NCBI GenBank assembly: GCA_937998875.1
Contig: CALLBO010000025.1
Span: 62,001 to 126,000 of the forward strand
DNA: 64,000 bases
Origin: an uncultured Granulosicoccaceae bacterium
GTDB lineage: Bacteria > Pseudomonadota > Gammaproteobacteria > Granulosicoccales > Granulosicoccaceae
Direction of reading: 5' to 3'
Both the position numbers and the translations under genes were made by a program. Shown here one piece after another: positions 8,376-16,785 of this stretch. Numbering within the stretch: the first letter of the stretch is position 1; each line of letters starts with the position of its first letter. The notes under the pieces were generated by a model. That model was not told the origin of the DNA and did no database searches. It saw only the letters and a list, made by a program, of their open reading frames with translations.

Positions 8376-9149
8376 ATGCACCTTGAAAGACTTGCCATCA
8401 TCTTAGAAATCGTCGGGCAGCATGGTGAAGCAACGGTTGCTGACATTTGCATTAGCTCAAAACTCCCCAAGCCGACGGTCTACCGGCTGGTGCAGGATCT
8501 GGTCTCGGCTGGATTGCTGGAACCCGCATCTAAAGGCCGTGTTGCGATAGGCACTCGATTAAAGCGAATCACCCACAACGACTTATCGGATCGGGCATTG
8601 CTGGAACTTATCGCACCTGCACTCAAAGATGCAGCGCAGTCGCACGGTGCGGCATTTTTCCTTTCCCGATTATGTGGGTCTTCAGTTGAAATTATTCACG
8701 TTGAAACGCCGGACAATGGTGTCTCATTTTTACACCCGGGCTTAGGAAAGCGTCCATTACACGCCTGCTCCTGCTCGAAAGTGGTTGCGGCATTTTCACC
8801 GGAGTTAATGCTTGAGCAAAAGCTCAAGGGACGATTAAAGGCATACACTGAATTTACTCTGACCCGGGCTACCGATTTAAAGGCAGAGCTGGCAGTTATT
8901 CGTGAACGTGGATATGCAGAATGTGTTGAAGAGATTGAGCGCGGTATGTGCTCTGTGGCGGCACCTGTCGGTCATAGTGAATTAGGTAAAACGCTGTCTA
9001 TAGGTGCAACAGGATCATCACGGGTTTTCAGTTCTTCTTTTCGTTCACGACTCGGCAGGCAGCTGGTTCGAGTTGGTGAAGATCTATCTGCTCAGTTCGG
9101 GTGGGATTCGCCTGCCGCTGCCGTTAAGCGCGTCAGCACACCCCAATGA
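8376..9149 (+). CDS. IclR-family transcriptional regulator
   Basis: This is a 257-residue protein with an N-terminal winged helix (about 1-62: AIILEIVGQHGEATVADICISSKLPKPTVYRLVQDLV) and a C-terminal IclR effector domain (GLGKRPLHACSCSKVVAAF, LAVIRERGYAECVEEIERGMCSVAAPV). It lies between the divergent methanethiol-oxidase operon and the co-directional aconitase X gene 96 bp downstream, so it may control either. IclR members usually sense small organic acids. A match to hydroxyproline catabolism would fit, but this is inference. Confidence 0.93.
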   Translation: MHLERLAIILEIVGQHGEATVADICISSKLPKPTVYRLVQDLVSAGLLEPASKGRVAIGTRLKRITHNDLSDRALLELIAPALKDAAQSHGAAFFLSRLCGSSVEIIHVETPDNGVSFLHPGLGKRPLHACSCSKVVAAFSPELMLEQKLKGRLKAYTEFTLTRATDLKAELAVIRERGYAECVEEIERGMCSVAAPVGHSELGKTLSIGATGSSRVFSSSFRSRLGRQLVRVGEDLSAQFGWDSPAAAVKRVSTPQ

Positions 9150-9245
9150 CTTAGCCGGATGCAGGGATACCGGAATTTGTCCTCATAATTCATTACACTG
9201 ACGCACTCTTTAAATCCGACTTATCAGAATACGCGATGGCGAACA

Positions 9246-11030
9246 ATGATTGAAGGCAGCGTGTTTGTGAATGGCTCCGCAACCGGACCAATACTCATGT
9301 CTACTACCGGGCTGAGTTTCTGGGGTGGTGTCGACCCCGCGACGGGCGTAGTTATTGATCAACACCATCCTTTGTACGGCGCTAATATTTCCGGATGTGT
9401 ATTGGCAATACCAAATGGACGAGGCTCTTGCTCTGGTAGCGGAGCGCTACTGGAGCTCATTCTCAACGATTGCGCACCTGCCGCCTTAATATTTTCAGAA
9501 GCCGAAGATATTTTGACACTCGGTGTCCTTGTGGCTGAGGCGATGTTTAATCGCAGCTTACCGATATTGCGATTGTCGCGATCAGACTTTGCAGACTTGA
9601 GTCAACATTCGTCGCCCCGGTCTGCAGAAACACAGAGTGCAGCAACCAAGAGTTCAATAGCTTCGATCAATGGCAGTCAGATGCTGATTGTTAATTCGGT
9701 AGATGAGATACCAACAGAACAACCCTCGTATGATTCCTCTGTAGAACGGGTAGTCGCACTTAACAACCTTGATAAAGACATACTGGCCGGTAAACATGGT
9801 ATTGCTGCCGGTATGGCGATGGAGATACTGCTCAAGATTGCAGACATCCAAGGTGCGGAATCGCTAATTGATGTCACCCAGGCGCACATTGATGCCTGCA
9901 TCTATCACGGCCCCTCGAGCCTGCGATTTGCAGCAGAGCTACAGGAACATGGAGCCAAATTCAAAATACCAACAACGCTTAATGCCATTTCAGTTGATCA
10001 GCGCAACTGGCGCCATCAAGGCATCGACAATGCAGTAGGTCAACCTGCGAGTGATCTTGGAGACATCTACATGCAAATGGGTGCAGATCTTAGTTATACC
10101 TGTGCTCCCTATCTTCTCGAAACAGCCCCCTCTTTTGGCGAACAAATTGTTTGGGCAGAATCGAATGCAGTGATGTTTGCCAACAGCGTCATCGGTGCCA
10201 GAACACAGAAATATCCGGATTTTCTGGATGTGTTCATCGCACTCACAGGCCGTGCACCGGCAAGTGGCAGCCACCTCGACAGCGGCCGTAAGCCAACGGT
10301 ATGTATTCACGTAGAAGCCCTCAAAAACACCGATGAAACACTCTGGCCATTGCTTGGTTACTACATTGGTCTGTATGCTGGTAACGATATTCCGATGATT
10401 ACCGGGTTGAGTGGCTCAACCGTGAGTAATAATCCAAGTGCTGACGACCTCAAGGCTTTTAGCGCTGCTTACGCCACCACCGGCTCATCAAGTATGTTTC
10501 ATATGGACGGAATCACACCGGAAGCAAACGACGCAATGCACTACTGCAGACAAAACGGATTACTTGAGAATGGCCTTACTGTGACCAGGGAAAATCTAGT
10601 CGCAAGCTACAGTGAACTTAATAGCGCAGAGCATTCGACTGTAGATGCAGTATGTCTCGGTAATCCACATTTCTCTGAGGCCGAATGCGCAAGGTTAGCC
10701 ACACTGTGCGACGGTCGACACAAGCATCCGGATGTGAAATTCATGGTGACACTCGGACGTGCTATCTACGATAAAGCCAAGGCACAAGGAAGCATCAATA
10801 CATTGGAAAACTTCGGTGTGCAGTTTATCACTGATACCTGCTGGTGCATGATAACCGATCCGGTTATTCCACCGAATGCAAACACATTAATGACAAATTC
10901 GGGTAAGTACGCTCACTATGGCCCGGCGCTGGTGAAGCGCGGGATTCATTTTGGAACCCTTGCAAATTGTGTTGACGCTGCGTGTAGCGGAAAACATGAG
11001 GTGAGCGTACCGCTGTGGTTGCGGAGCTAA
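9246..11030 (+). CDS. Aconitase X (fused small and large domains), probable cis-3-hydroxy-L-proline dehydratase
   Basis: This is a 594-residue protein. Residues 1-130 match the small swivelling domain (DUF126: GPILMSTTGLSFWGGVDPATGVVIDQHHPL, GRGSCSGSGALLE). Residues about 175-594 match the large aconitase-X domain (DUF521), with ADLSYTCAPYLL, SNAVMFANSVIGARTQKYPD, ITDTCWCM, MTNSGKYAHYGPAL and NCVDAACSGK, which carry the Cys residues expected to hold the iron-sulfur cluster. Fused bacterial AcnX proteins studied so far dehydrate cis-3-hydroxy-L-proline, while the split archaeal forms act on phosphomevalonate. No proline racemase or delta-1-pyrroline-2-carboxylate reductase gene is adjacent, so the substrate is inferred. 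An IclR gene precedes it. Confidence 0.92.
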   Translation: MIEGSVFVNGSATGPILMSTTGLSFWGGVDPATGVVIDQHHPLYGANISGCVLAIPNGRGSCSGSGALLELILNDCAPAALIFSEAEDILTLGVLVAEAMFNRSLPILRLSRSDFADLSQHSSPRSAETQSAATKSSIASINGSQMLIVNSVDEIPTEQPSYDSSVERVVALNNLDKDILAGKHGIAAGMAMEILLKIADIQGAESLIDVTQAHIDACIYHGPSSLRFAAELQEHGAKFKIPTTLNAISVDQRNWRHQGIDNAVGQPASDLGDIYMQMGADLSYTCAPYLLETAPSFGEQIVWAESNAVMFANSVIGARTQKYPDFLDVFIALTGRAPASGSHLDSGRKPTVCIHVEALKNTDETLWPLLGYYIGLYAGNDIPMITGLSGSTVSNNPSADDLKAFSAAYATTGSSSMFHMDGITPEANDAMHYCRQNGLLENGLTVTRENLVASYSELNSAEHSTVDAVCLGNPHFSEAECARLATLCDGRHKHPDVKFMVTLGRAIYDKAKAQGSINTLENFGVQFITDTCWCMITDPVIPPNANTLMTNSGKYAHYGPALVKRGIHFGTLANCVDAACSGKHEVSVPLWLRS

Positions 11031-11041
11031 CGCGCAAGAAC

Positions 11042-11184
11042 GAAACCGTTCGTGGGATTGCACGTTGTGATGATGCGATATTTTCGCCATAACCTAACTG
11101 CGTATTAGATCACCACACTGAACGGATAAGTGGCTATCTGGCGTGCTATACATTTGGTGGATGCGCAGGCTTATCCCCCCTACG
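11042..11184 (+). repeat. MITE-like repeat, copy 1 (left arm deleted)
   Basis: This stretch aligns along its length with 11289-11474. It shares GAAACCGTT, GTGGGATTGCACG, CCATAACCTA, TTAGAT, CCACACTGAACGG and the right end GGTGGATGC...TTATCCCCCCTACG. It lacks about 50 bases corresponding to the left inverted arm of copy 2, and the junction occurs at a shared CG. It begins just after the aconitase X stop. Confidence 0.75.
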
Positions 11185-11288
11185 TCACACTCATAACCAA
11201 CAGACAGGTGTGTAATCGGTACTCTAAATTAATCATATAACGAATTACAGCAAGCTGTGTTAAGCATTCTGGCAACAGAAAACTATAA

Positions 11289-11474
11289 GAAACCGTTGTG
11301 GGATTGCACGTAGTAATGACGCGATAATTTCGTAGGGGGGATAAGCTTGCGCATCCACCAAACTACCGCAACGAACGCCATAACCTACTGCAAATTAGAT
11401 AGCCACACTGAACGGGTAGTTATTTATCTGACGTGCCATACATTCGGTGGATGCCCAGGCTTATCCCCCCTACG
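11289..11474 (+). repeat. MITE-like repeat, copy 2, with intact terminal inverted repeats
   Basis: Within this copy, 11331-11362 (starting CGTAGGGGGGATAAGC) is the reverse complement of 11443-11474 with about three mismatches over 32 bases, enclosing 80 bp. The whole 144-bp unit could fold into one long hairpin, as small non-autonomous mobile elements do. The sequence before the left arm (11289-11330) is also shared with copy 1, so the duplicated block is larger than the hairpin. No transposase lies near. Confidence 0.75.
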
Positions 11475-11517
11475 GAGGCTGTCGCTAAAGCAAAGCGAAT
11501 CTCACTGTGCGACAAAA

Positions 11518-11562
11518 CCCTCCCCCGAGCTTAGACTCGGACCCTCCCAAAAGGAGGGTGTC
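11518..11562 (+). repeat. Hairpin-bearing repeat unit A
   Basis: The unit begins CCCTCCCCCGAGCTTAGAC and ends with a hairpin, CCCTCC-caaaa-GGAGGG at 11542-11558. It is the inverted counterpart of unit B at 11676-11723. The flanking direct repeat TCTCACTGTGC occurs at 11500 and 11572. It looks like a REP/BIME-type intergenic repeat. Confidence 0.6.
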
Positions 11563-11675
11563 TTTACAGGTTCTCACTGTGCAGCAAAAACGAATGGAGT
11601 TTTTGACAGAAGAGCAGGTTAAGGCTGAGGCCGGTAGTTGCATGAGTTGCTATAGAACAATCATTAGTAACGATT

Positions 11676-11723
11676 GCCACCCTCCCGCTTGCGGGAGGGT
11701 CGGCGTCTAAGCGCCGGGGAGGG
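11676..11723 (-). repeat. Hairpin-bearing repeat unit B (inverted copy of unit A)
   Basis: Read on the minus strand it begins CCCTCCCCGGCGCTTAGAC and ends with the hairpin CCCTCCCGC/GCGGGAGGG (11680-11699). It aligns with unit A along its whole length with a handful of differences. The two units therefore form an inverted pair about 115 bp apart. Confidence 0.6.
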
Positions 11724-11846
11724 AACTTCGCACGGCTTGCAAGCGATAAACTGCAACCTAAAAAGCGTGTTACTTTACTTTGGCGACACCCCCCTACGGC
11801 ACGGTCTTGACTGAATAGACACAGGACCAACCGGTACACCGTTCAT

Positions 11847-12302
11847 CTAGCTCAGTTTTGGCATCTTCCATGTTGCTGTTGCCAATGCACATAAGTTCGA
11901 GTCAGAATCTAACAGCTTGCTTTCCATAAAGCTCAGGTTCCTGCCGCGTTTCACAAAACTACCCTCAACTGTCACTATCCCTGCCAATACCGGTCTGATG
12001 TACTGAATTTTCATTTCTATCGTAGCACCAGGCCCTGCAACCTTATTTATAAGATGTCCCATTGAAATGTCCATCACCGTCGCTATCGTTCCACCATGCA
12101 GGGAGCCCTGAGGATTGAAGAGAAAGTCCTCGGCAGGGAAGCTGATGCGACACAGGTTTTTCTCACCATCAGCGGCGTCTTCCGGAAAATACTCAAAACC
12201 CAGATCCAGCAGCCGTGCCAGAAAAAAGGTCTCGAAGGCTTGAGCGTACTCTGTAAGCGCTTTGTCAAAACGCGTCCGTGCTGCGGTTTCGTCTATCTGC
12301 AT
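11847..12302 (-). CDS. PaaI-type hotdog-fold thioesterase
   Basis: This is a 151-residue single-domain hotdog protein. The family signature NPQGSLHGGTIATVMDISMGHLINKV carries the HGG motif and catalytic Asp, followed by IEMKIQYIRPVLAG. Relatives hydrolyse acyl- or aryl-CoA thioesters in the cytoplasm. The N-terminal 50 residues include an unusual helical extension (LTEYAQAFETFFLARLLDLGFEYF). The gene lies 28 bp downstream of the racemase-like gene on the same strand, so the two probably form an operon. Confidence 0.9.
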   Translation of the reverse strand: MQIDETAARTRFDKALTEYAQAFETFFLARLLDLGFEYFPEDAADGEKNLCRISFPAEDFLFNPQGSLHGGTIATVMDISMGHLINKVAGPGATIEMKIQYIRPVLAGIVTVEGSFVKRGRNLSFMESKLLDSDSNLCALATATWKMPKLS

Positions 12303-12330
12303 ATGCTTGTCTCTCAGGCGTTAACGGAAT

Positions 12331-13056
12331 TCAGGCGCTAACGAAATTCGGATTGCGCTCTTCGACGATTACGGATTGGCCTTCATGAGAATCTTTACCC
12401 TCCACAACCTTTTTCATTTTTTTGATTGCGGCTTCCGGGCTCGACAACACAGGTATGCTGGTTACTTTTCGCACTGCAGAAATTGACTGGGCCGTCGAAA
12501 ATTGCGCCAACATTATTGCGTCAGCGTCTTTTATTCCCGCAGCTGCTTCCGCTACTAATCTATTGTGAGCTTCAGAATCACCGGCTTTAAGCGCATCAAT
12601 TGCACTTTCGGCAAACACAGATTCTATTCTTGCTTTTGTTCCCTTCAGATCCGCTGCCTCATAGAACTCCCTTTCCATACCAGCGACCGATGGCTGAAAT
12701 GTGTAGATCATCGCAATGCGATCGCCGCTTGCAAAGGCTGCTTCGAACATTGCCTCGTTTGGCTTGTGAACTGGCAGACTTGATGTATTCGCCACCTGTT
12801 CTATCGCTTCACCAAATGCCGAACAGGTATAGAGAATACCATCTGGATTGAGTCGTTCCGCGTAGCGCGCCAGATCAATAATTCGTGAATTAATCTCGGA
12901 CATTGGAACTGTGCCAGCTGCACGATCTATAGACAGCGCTTCTTCCAGAATTGTCACCATTTCGGCTTCTGGCCACAGGGATTTCGCTGCGACCTCAATC
13001 GGGTCAATAGCCACACGAGTGGCATGTATAAGCGCTATTCTAATTTGTCTGCTCAA
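12331..13056 (-). CDS. Asp/Glu racemase-superfamily protein with a single active-site cysteine
   Basis: This is a 241-residue two-domain alpha/beta protein of the Asp/Glu/hydantoin racemase and arylmalonate decarboxylase superfamily. The first catalytic Cys is present as Cys78 (DGILYTCSAFGEAIE). The second position, usually in an LGC motif, reads IMLAQFSTAQ with no Cys, and Cys78 is the only cysteine in the protein. True two-base racemases need both cysteines, so decarboxylase, isomerase or lyase chemistry is more likely. It pairs with the PaaI-type thioesterase. Confidence 0.85.
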   Translation of the reverse strand: MSRQIRIALIHATRVAIDPIEVAAKSLWPEAEMVTILEEALSIDRAAGTVPMSEINSRIIDLARYAERLNPDGILYTCSAFGEAIEQVANTSSLPVHKPNEAMFEAAFASGDRIAMIYTFQPSVAGMEREFYEAADLKGTKARIESVFAESAIDALKAGDSEAHNRLVAEAAAGIKDADAIMLAQFSTAQSISAVRKVTSIPVLSSPEAAIKKMKKVVEGKDSHEGQSVIVEERNPNFVSA

Positions 13057-13413
13057 TGAAATTTGCTCGCAGTCCGGTCTATGAAATTTTCAAGTCGTAG
13101 AATACCGGAAACCGGCGCCGGCAGTAATGAATTATCTGCCCGGGAGGTAGCTACAAAGCTGCCAGATTCATTGTTATTGAGTACGATTCCGGTGATGCTT
13201 CATACCGCTTCGCATTTTAGATGTTTCAACTCGTCGATCCCCGGGTTATCCGGAATTTTGAAGGTATCCTGTATGGTAAGAGATGCAACCGGGCGTCTGC
13301 AGGATGGACAATCAAAGCGAGTCCCGGTCTCTCAGAAGCCAGGTTCACCCGTTTGACAAGTATCCGGTACCATTAGCTTATCCACTGAACAACTTCCAAG
13401 GCGCGCCGTAACG
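13057..13413. other. Divergent intergenic region before the reductive-dehalogenase-like gene
   Basis: These 357 bases separate two divergent genes. An open frame of 97 codons on the plus strand (13063-13356) has no domain signature and composition unlike its neighbours, so I do not call it. The region should hold both promoters. The only promoter-like element I can point to is at 13353-13381. Confidence 0.4.
13353..13381 (+). promoter_or_regulatory. Possible sigma-70 promoter of the reductive-dehalogenase-like gene
   Basis: A perfect TTGACA (13353-13358) is followed after 17 bases by GCTTAT, a weak -10 match. The expected start would give a short leader of about 25-30 bases before the ATG at 13414. 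The weak -10 keeps confidence low. Confidence 0.35.
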
Positions 13414-16400
13414 ATGCCAATACGTTTTTTCTCAGACAAAAACCGGCCGGTTCATATGGGGCCTTACCCACTTGAACGACTGGCAAGAACCCAATTGTCG
13501 GACTTTTCAAACGTACCCGCATTTCACCCGTTGTCTTTCGTGCGCCCGGATGAACCGCTTAACCTCGTCAACGCCATGGATGATTATCAATCCATGATGG
13601 ACGCAATCCGCGACGGGTTTACCAACAAAACAAAATCATCCATGCCGGAAGATACGAAAGCTAGAGCAGAACATTTAAAATCGTTTTGTTACTTTCAGGA
13701 TGCGACTCAGGTGGGTATCTGCGAATTGCCGGACGCTGCCCGTCTTGCCCACCAGGTTCGCAACCCGGGTATCGAGAGGCTCGCAGAAGAACTGCGCACA
13801 AAACAGACTAAAACACTCGCTTCCGGCATAGACATGATCATGGCGGATCTAAAAGAATCCATGGAGTCACCACCCGCCTCTATCGACGATCACACGCATG
13901 CACTGGTGATTGTCAACGACATGGCCCGTGATCCGCGTGCCGGTGAGACTGGCACCAGCTGGCTTCGTGATTGCGCGGGCCATGCAGCGGCCATGCGGGC
14001 TACAGAAACTGCCGTAGTGATCGCAAATTATATTCGTTTGCTTGGCTGGGATGCGGTTGCACATACCGCTACAACTTCAGATATCGATCTGAATATCGCC
14101 ACCGTCGCCGCTGGTATTGCCACTGTTGAAAACGGAGAATTGTCTGCTCCGTACATCGGTAATCGATTTGCAGTTGCAGTTGTCACCACCACTCTTGATC
14201 TCGCTACTGACAAACCACTACGCGCTAAAGCTGAGCAACCGTGGTTACGCACTCAGGGACCAGCCTGGTGGTTCGGCACCGGCTTTCGTAAAAGCGCGCT
14301 TAACTATGACCCGTTTTCCAAACGGGACTTTTATCAGGGACCACACCCGTTTGAAACGCTAAAGCGAGTAGAAACCCCGACCACCTATATTGATGAGCCC
14401 CGCGTCGCGCGTGTGCCAAAGCGTACTGATATGTTTGCCCGCGCACAGTTCGGTGATATGGGTAAGAACCTGCAGGAAGGTGCAAAAGGTGGTTATTACG
14501 CTCGTAAAGCAGCACCATCAATGGCACAGAGAAGAATGTTAGGAGCTTTTGTTTTATTGCAGGACGGAACACCGAAAGAAGGTTCCCCAATTGATGGTAA
14601 GGCCGATGATGAAGCAGAGAATGCCAGTGCAGTAAAAGCGGCCAGCTACTTTCTGGGTGTAGATGCAGTTGGTATATCGCGCTGCCCGGACTGGACATGG
14701 TATAGCCATGATGCAACCGGTGCTCCGCTCGACCCACCGCATGATCAGGCAATCAGTATGATCATCGATCAGGGTTACGAAACCATGGAGGGCGCCAGTG
14801 GAGACGACTGGATAAGTGTTGCTCAATCCATGCGCGCTTACCTTCGCTTCTCGCTACTCGGTGGTGTTATCGCCAAACAAATAAGAAACCTCGGCTACAA
14901 AGCCAAAGCACACAGCGTACTAGATGGTGAAGTCCTGCAGCCACCGTTGCTATTGTTGGCAGGTTTGGGTGAAGTGAGCCGTATTGGTGAAGTGATCTTA
15001 AATCCGTTTCTTGGGCCAAGGCTTAAGTCCGGTGTCGTCACCACGACCATGCCAATGGCTCATGACAAACCCATCGACTTTGGTTTACAGAAGTTTTGCG
15101 AATCATGTAACAAGTGTGCACGGGAGTGTCCGTCAGGGGCCATTACCGCAGGACCTAAACTGATGTTTAACGGCTATGAGATCTGGAAGTCTGACAGCCA
15201 GAAATGTGCAACCTACCGAATCACCACAGAAGGTGGCGCCATGTGTGGGCGTTGCATGAAAACCTGTCCGTGGAATCTCGAAGGCATTTTTAAAGAAAAG
15301 CCGTTTCGATGGGCTGCCATGAATCTTCCAGTCACCGCACCCGCACTTGCAAGGCTTGACGACGCGGTTGGCAATGGCGGCCTTAACCCGGTAAAAAAAT
15401 GGTGGTGGGACCTTGAGCTTGATAAAGATGGCGGTTACCACCCGACAAAGAAGGAAGTTAACGAACGCGGCCTGCAGCGAGATCTGCATTTAAAATACAA
15501 AGATCAAACACTCGCCGTATACCCGGCACCACTCGCACCTCATCCACACCCGTATCCGTTTCCTATGGATCGCGAAGCCGGGATAGAAGCCTATCAGGCA
15601 ATGGTTACCGCGGAAGAGTATCAGGACAGGCTCAAACGAGGCGATGAGAGCATGGTGCACCAGTATTCAGAAGATAACGAAAGCCCCGTGTTGCGAGTGG
15701 TTGTCAGTAAAGCCGAAAACATGGGTGGTGCTATCACCAAATACGAACTTCGCGATATTGATGGTGCTGAACTGCCGGAATGGGAAGCCGGAGCACATCT
15801 CGATGTAGTAGTAGCACCCGAATTTCTCAGACAATATTCGATGTCTGGCAACCCGGCAGACAGGTCTGTCTATCAGATTGCAGTCCTTCTTGAAGATGAT
15901 GGGCGTGGTGGTTCTAAGCTTATGCACCGTATCTTTTCTGAAGGCCGTAAAGTGTTTATATCGCGACCGATTAATCACTTCCCTCTAGATGAAACCGCGT
16001 CAAAATCCGTATTGATGGGTGGAGGCGTTGGCATCACACCAATGATTGCAATGGCCCATAGACTACACGCCACAGGTGGTGATTTTGAGTTGCACTACTC
16101 TGCCCCATCCAGGGCAGAAGCTGCATTTGAAAATGATCTGATGTCATTCGAGTGGTCTAACAAGGTTAACTTGCATATTTCCGATGAAGGTACACGAGCA
16201 GATCTGGATGAAATACTGAAACGCTACCAGCAAGGAACTCAGCTATATACCTGCGGCAGCGAAAGATACATGAATGCGGTGACCGCAGCGGCAGAAGCCG
16301 CAGGTTATCCCGAAGAAGCCTGCCACCTTGAGTATTTCTCAGTTCCGGAAGTACCCGACTACATTAACCACGACTTCACATTGAAACTCGCCAAAAGCGG

Positions 16401-16635
16401 TAGGGAATTTCTTATTCCAGCAGATAAAACAGCGACCGATGTTCTGGCAGAAAACGGCATTCAGATTGACGTGAAATGTTCAGATGGAATTTGCGGTGTT
16501 TGCAAGTGCGGTCTACTTGACGGTGACGTAGAGCATCGGGACTTTGTGCTTTCCAAGGCACAGCGGGAAGGATCTATAATTTTGTGTCAGAGCAGAGCCG
16601 TGAAAGAGAATGGTGTTGTTACTGTGGATATATAA
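13414..16635 (+). CDS. rdhA: Reductive-dehalogenase-like enzyme fused to a flavin/[2Fe-2S] reductase (self-sufficient, catabolic type)
   Basis: This is a 1073-residue fusion. It opens NRPVHMGPYPLERLART with no Tat signal, so it should be cytoplasmic. Residues about 50-560 form the cobalamin-binding, nitroreductase-like region. C562xxC565xxC568xxxC572P, plus C598, C611, C614 and C618P, supply two [4Fe-4S] clusters. Residues about 680-1073 are a phthalate-dioxygenase-reductase-type module: flavin motif RQYS (806-809), pyridine-nucleotide motif GGGVGITP (from 869) and plant-type [2Fe-2S] ligands Cys1022, Cys1027, Cys1030 and Cys1058. The same architecture occurs in respiration-independent dehalogenases (Nitratireductor NpRdhA, Comamonas BhbA), which remove halogen from halophenols using NAD(P)H. 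No membrane-anchor RdhB gene is present. Substrate unknown; an aryl halide is inferred. Confidence 0.88.
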   Translation: MPIRFFSDKNRPVHMGPYPLERLARTQLSDFSNVPAFHPLSFVRPDEPLNLVNAMDDYQSMMDAIRDGFTNKTKSSMPEDTKARAEHLKSFCYFQDATQVGICELPDAARLAHQVRNPGIERLAEELRTKQTKTLASGIDMIMADLKESMESPPASIDDHTHALVIVNDMARDPRAGETGTSWLRDCAGHAAAMRATETAVVIANYIRLLGWDAVAHTATTSDIDLNIATVAAGIATVENGELSAPYIGNRFAVAVVTTTLDLATDKPLRAKAEQPWLRTQGPAWWFGTGFRKSALNYDPFSKRDFYQGPHPFETLKRVETPTTYIDEPRVARVPKRTDMFARAQFGDMGKNLQEGAKGGYYARKAAPSMAQRRMLGAFVLLQDGTPKEGSPIDGKADDEAENASAVKAASYFLGVDAVGISRCPDWTWYSHDATGAPLDPPHDQAISMIIDQGYETMEGASGDDWISVAQSMRAYLRFSLLGGVIAKQIRNLGYKAKAHSVLDGEVLQPPLLLLAGLGEVSRIGEVILNPFLGPRLKSGVVTTTMPMAHDKPIDFGLQKFCESCNKCARECPSGAITAGPKLMFNGYEIWKSDSQKCATYRITTEGGAMCGRCMKTCPWNLEGIFKEKPFRWAAMNLPVTAPALARLDDAVGNGGLNPVKKWWWDLELDKDGGYHPTKKEVNERGLQRDLHLKYKDQTLAVYPAPLAPHPHPYPFPMDREAGIEAYQAMVTAEEYQDRLKRGDESMVHQYSEDNESPVLRVVVSKAENMGGAITKYELRDIDGAELPEWEAGAHLDVVVAPEFLRQYSMSGNPADRSVYQIAVLLEDDGRGGSKLMHRIFSEGRKVFISRPINHFPLDETASKSVLMGGGVGITPMIAMAHRLHATGGDFELHYSAPSRAEAAFENDLMSFEWSNKVNLHISDEGTRADLDEILKRYQQGTQLYTCGSERYMNAVTAAAEAAGYPEEACHLEYFSVPEVPDYINHDFTLKLAKSGREFLIPADKTATDVLAENGIQIDVKCSDGICGVCKCGLLDGDVEHRDFVLSKAQREGSIILCQSRAVKENGVVTVDI

Positions 16636-16785
16636 AAGGTTAATGATGGGATCTTTTTTAAGGGCTGAGAAAGTTGTACTTGAGAGCTTAACCGTGTCAG
16701 ATCGCCAATTGAACTCGGGGGGAAATTCATCTGTGCGTTTACGCAGAAACCTTACCAAACACATATTGTGGTAGAAACAGATATA

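Noticed and set aside
11347-11710. Two short plus-strand frames inside the repeat island
   Set aside because: They run through the MITE-like element and hairpin units, so their sequence reflects repeats, not protein.
11042-11723. CRISPR array
   Set aside because: Only two long imperfect copies and one inverted pair; no short regular repeats with unique spacers and no cas genes.
13063-13356. 97-codon plus-strand frame upstream of the dehalogenase-like gene
   Set aside because: No ribosome binding site, no domain and composition unlike neighbouring proteins; it lies in a divergent promoter gap.
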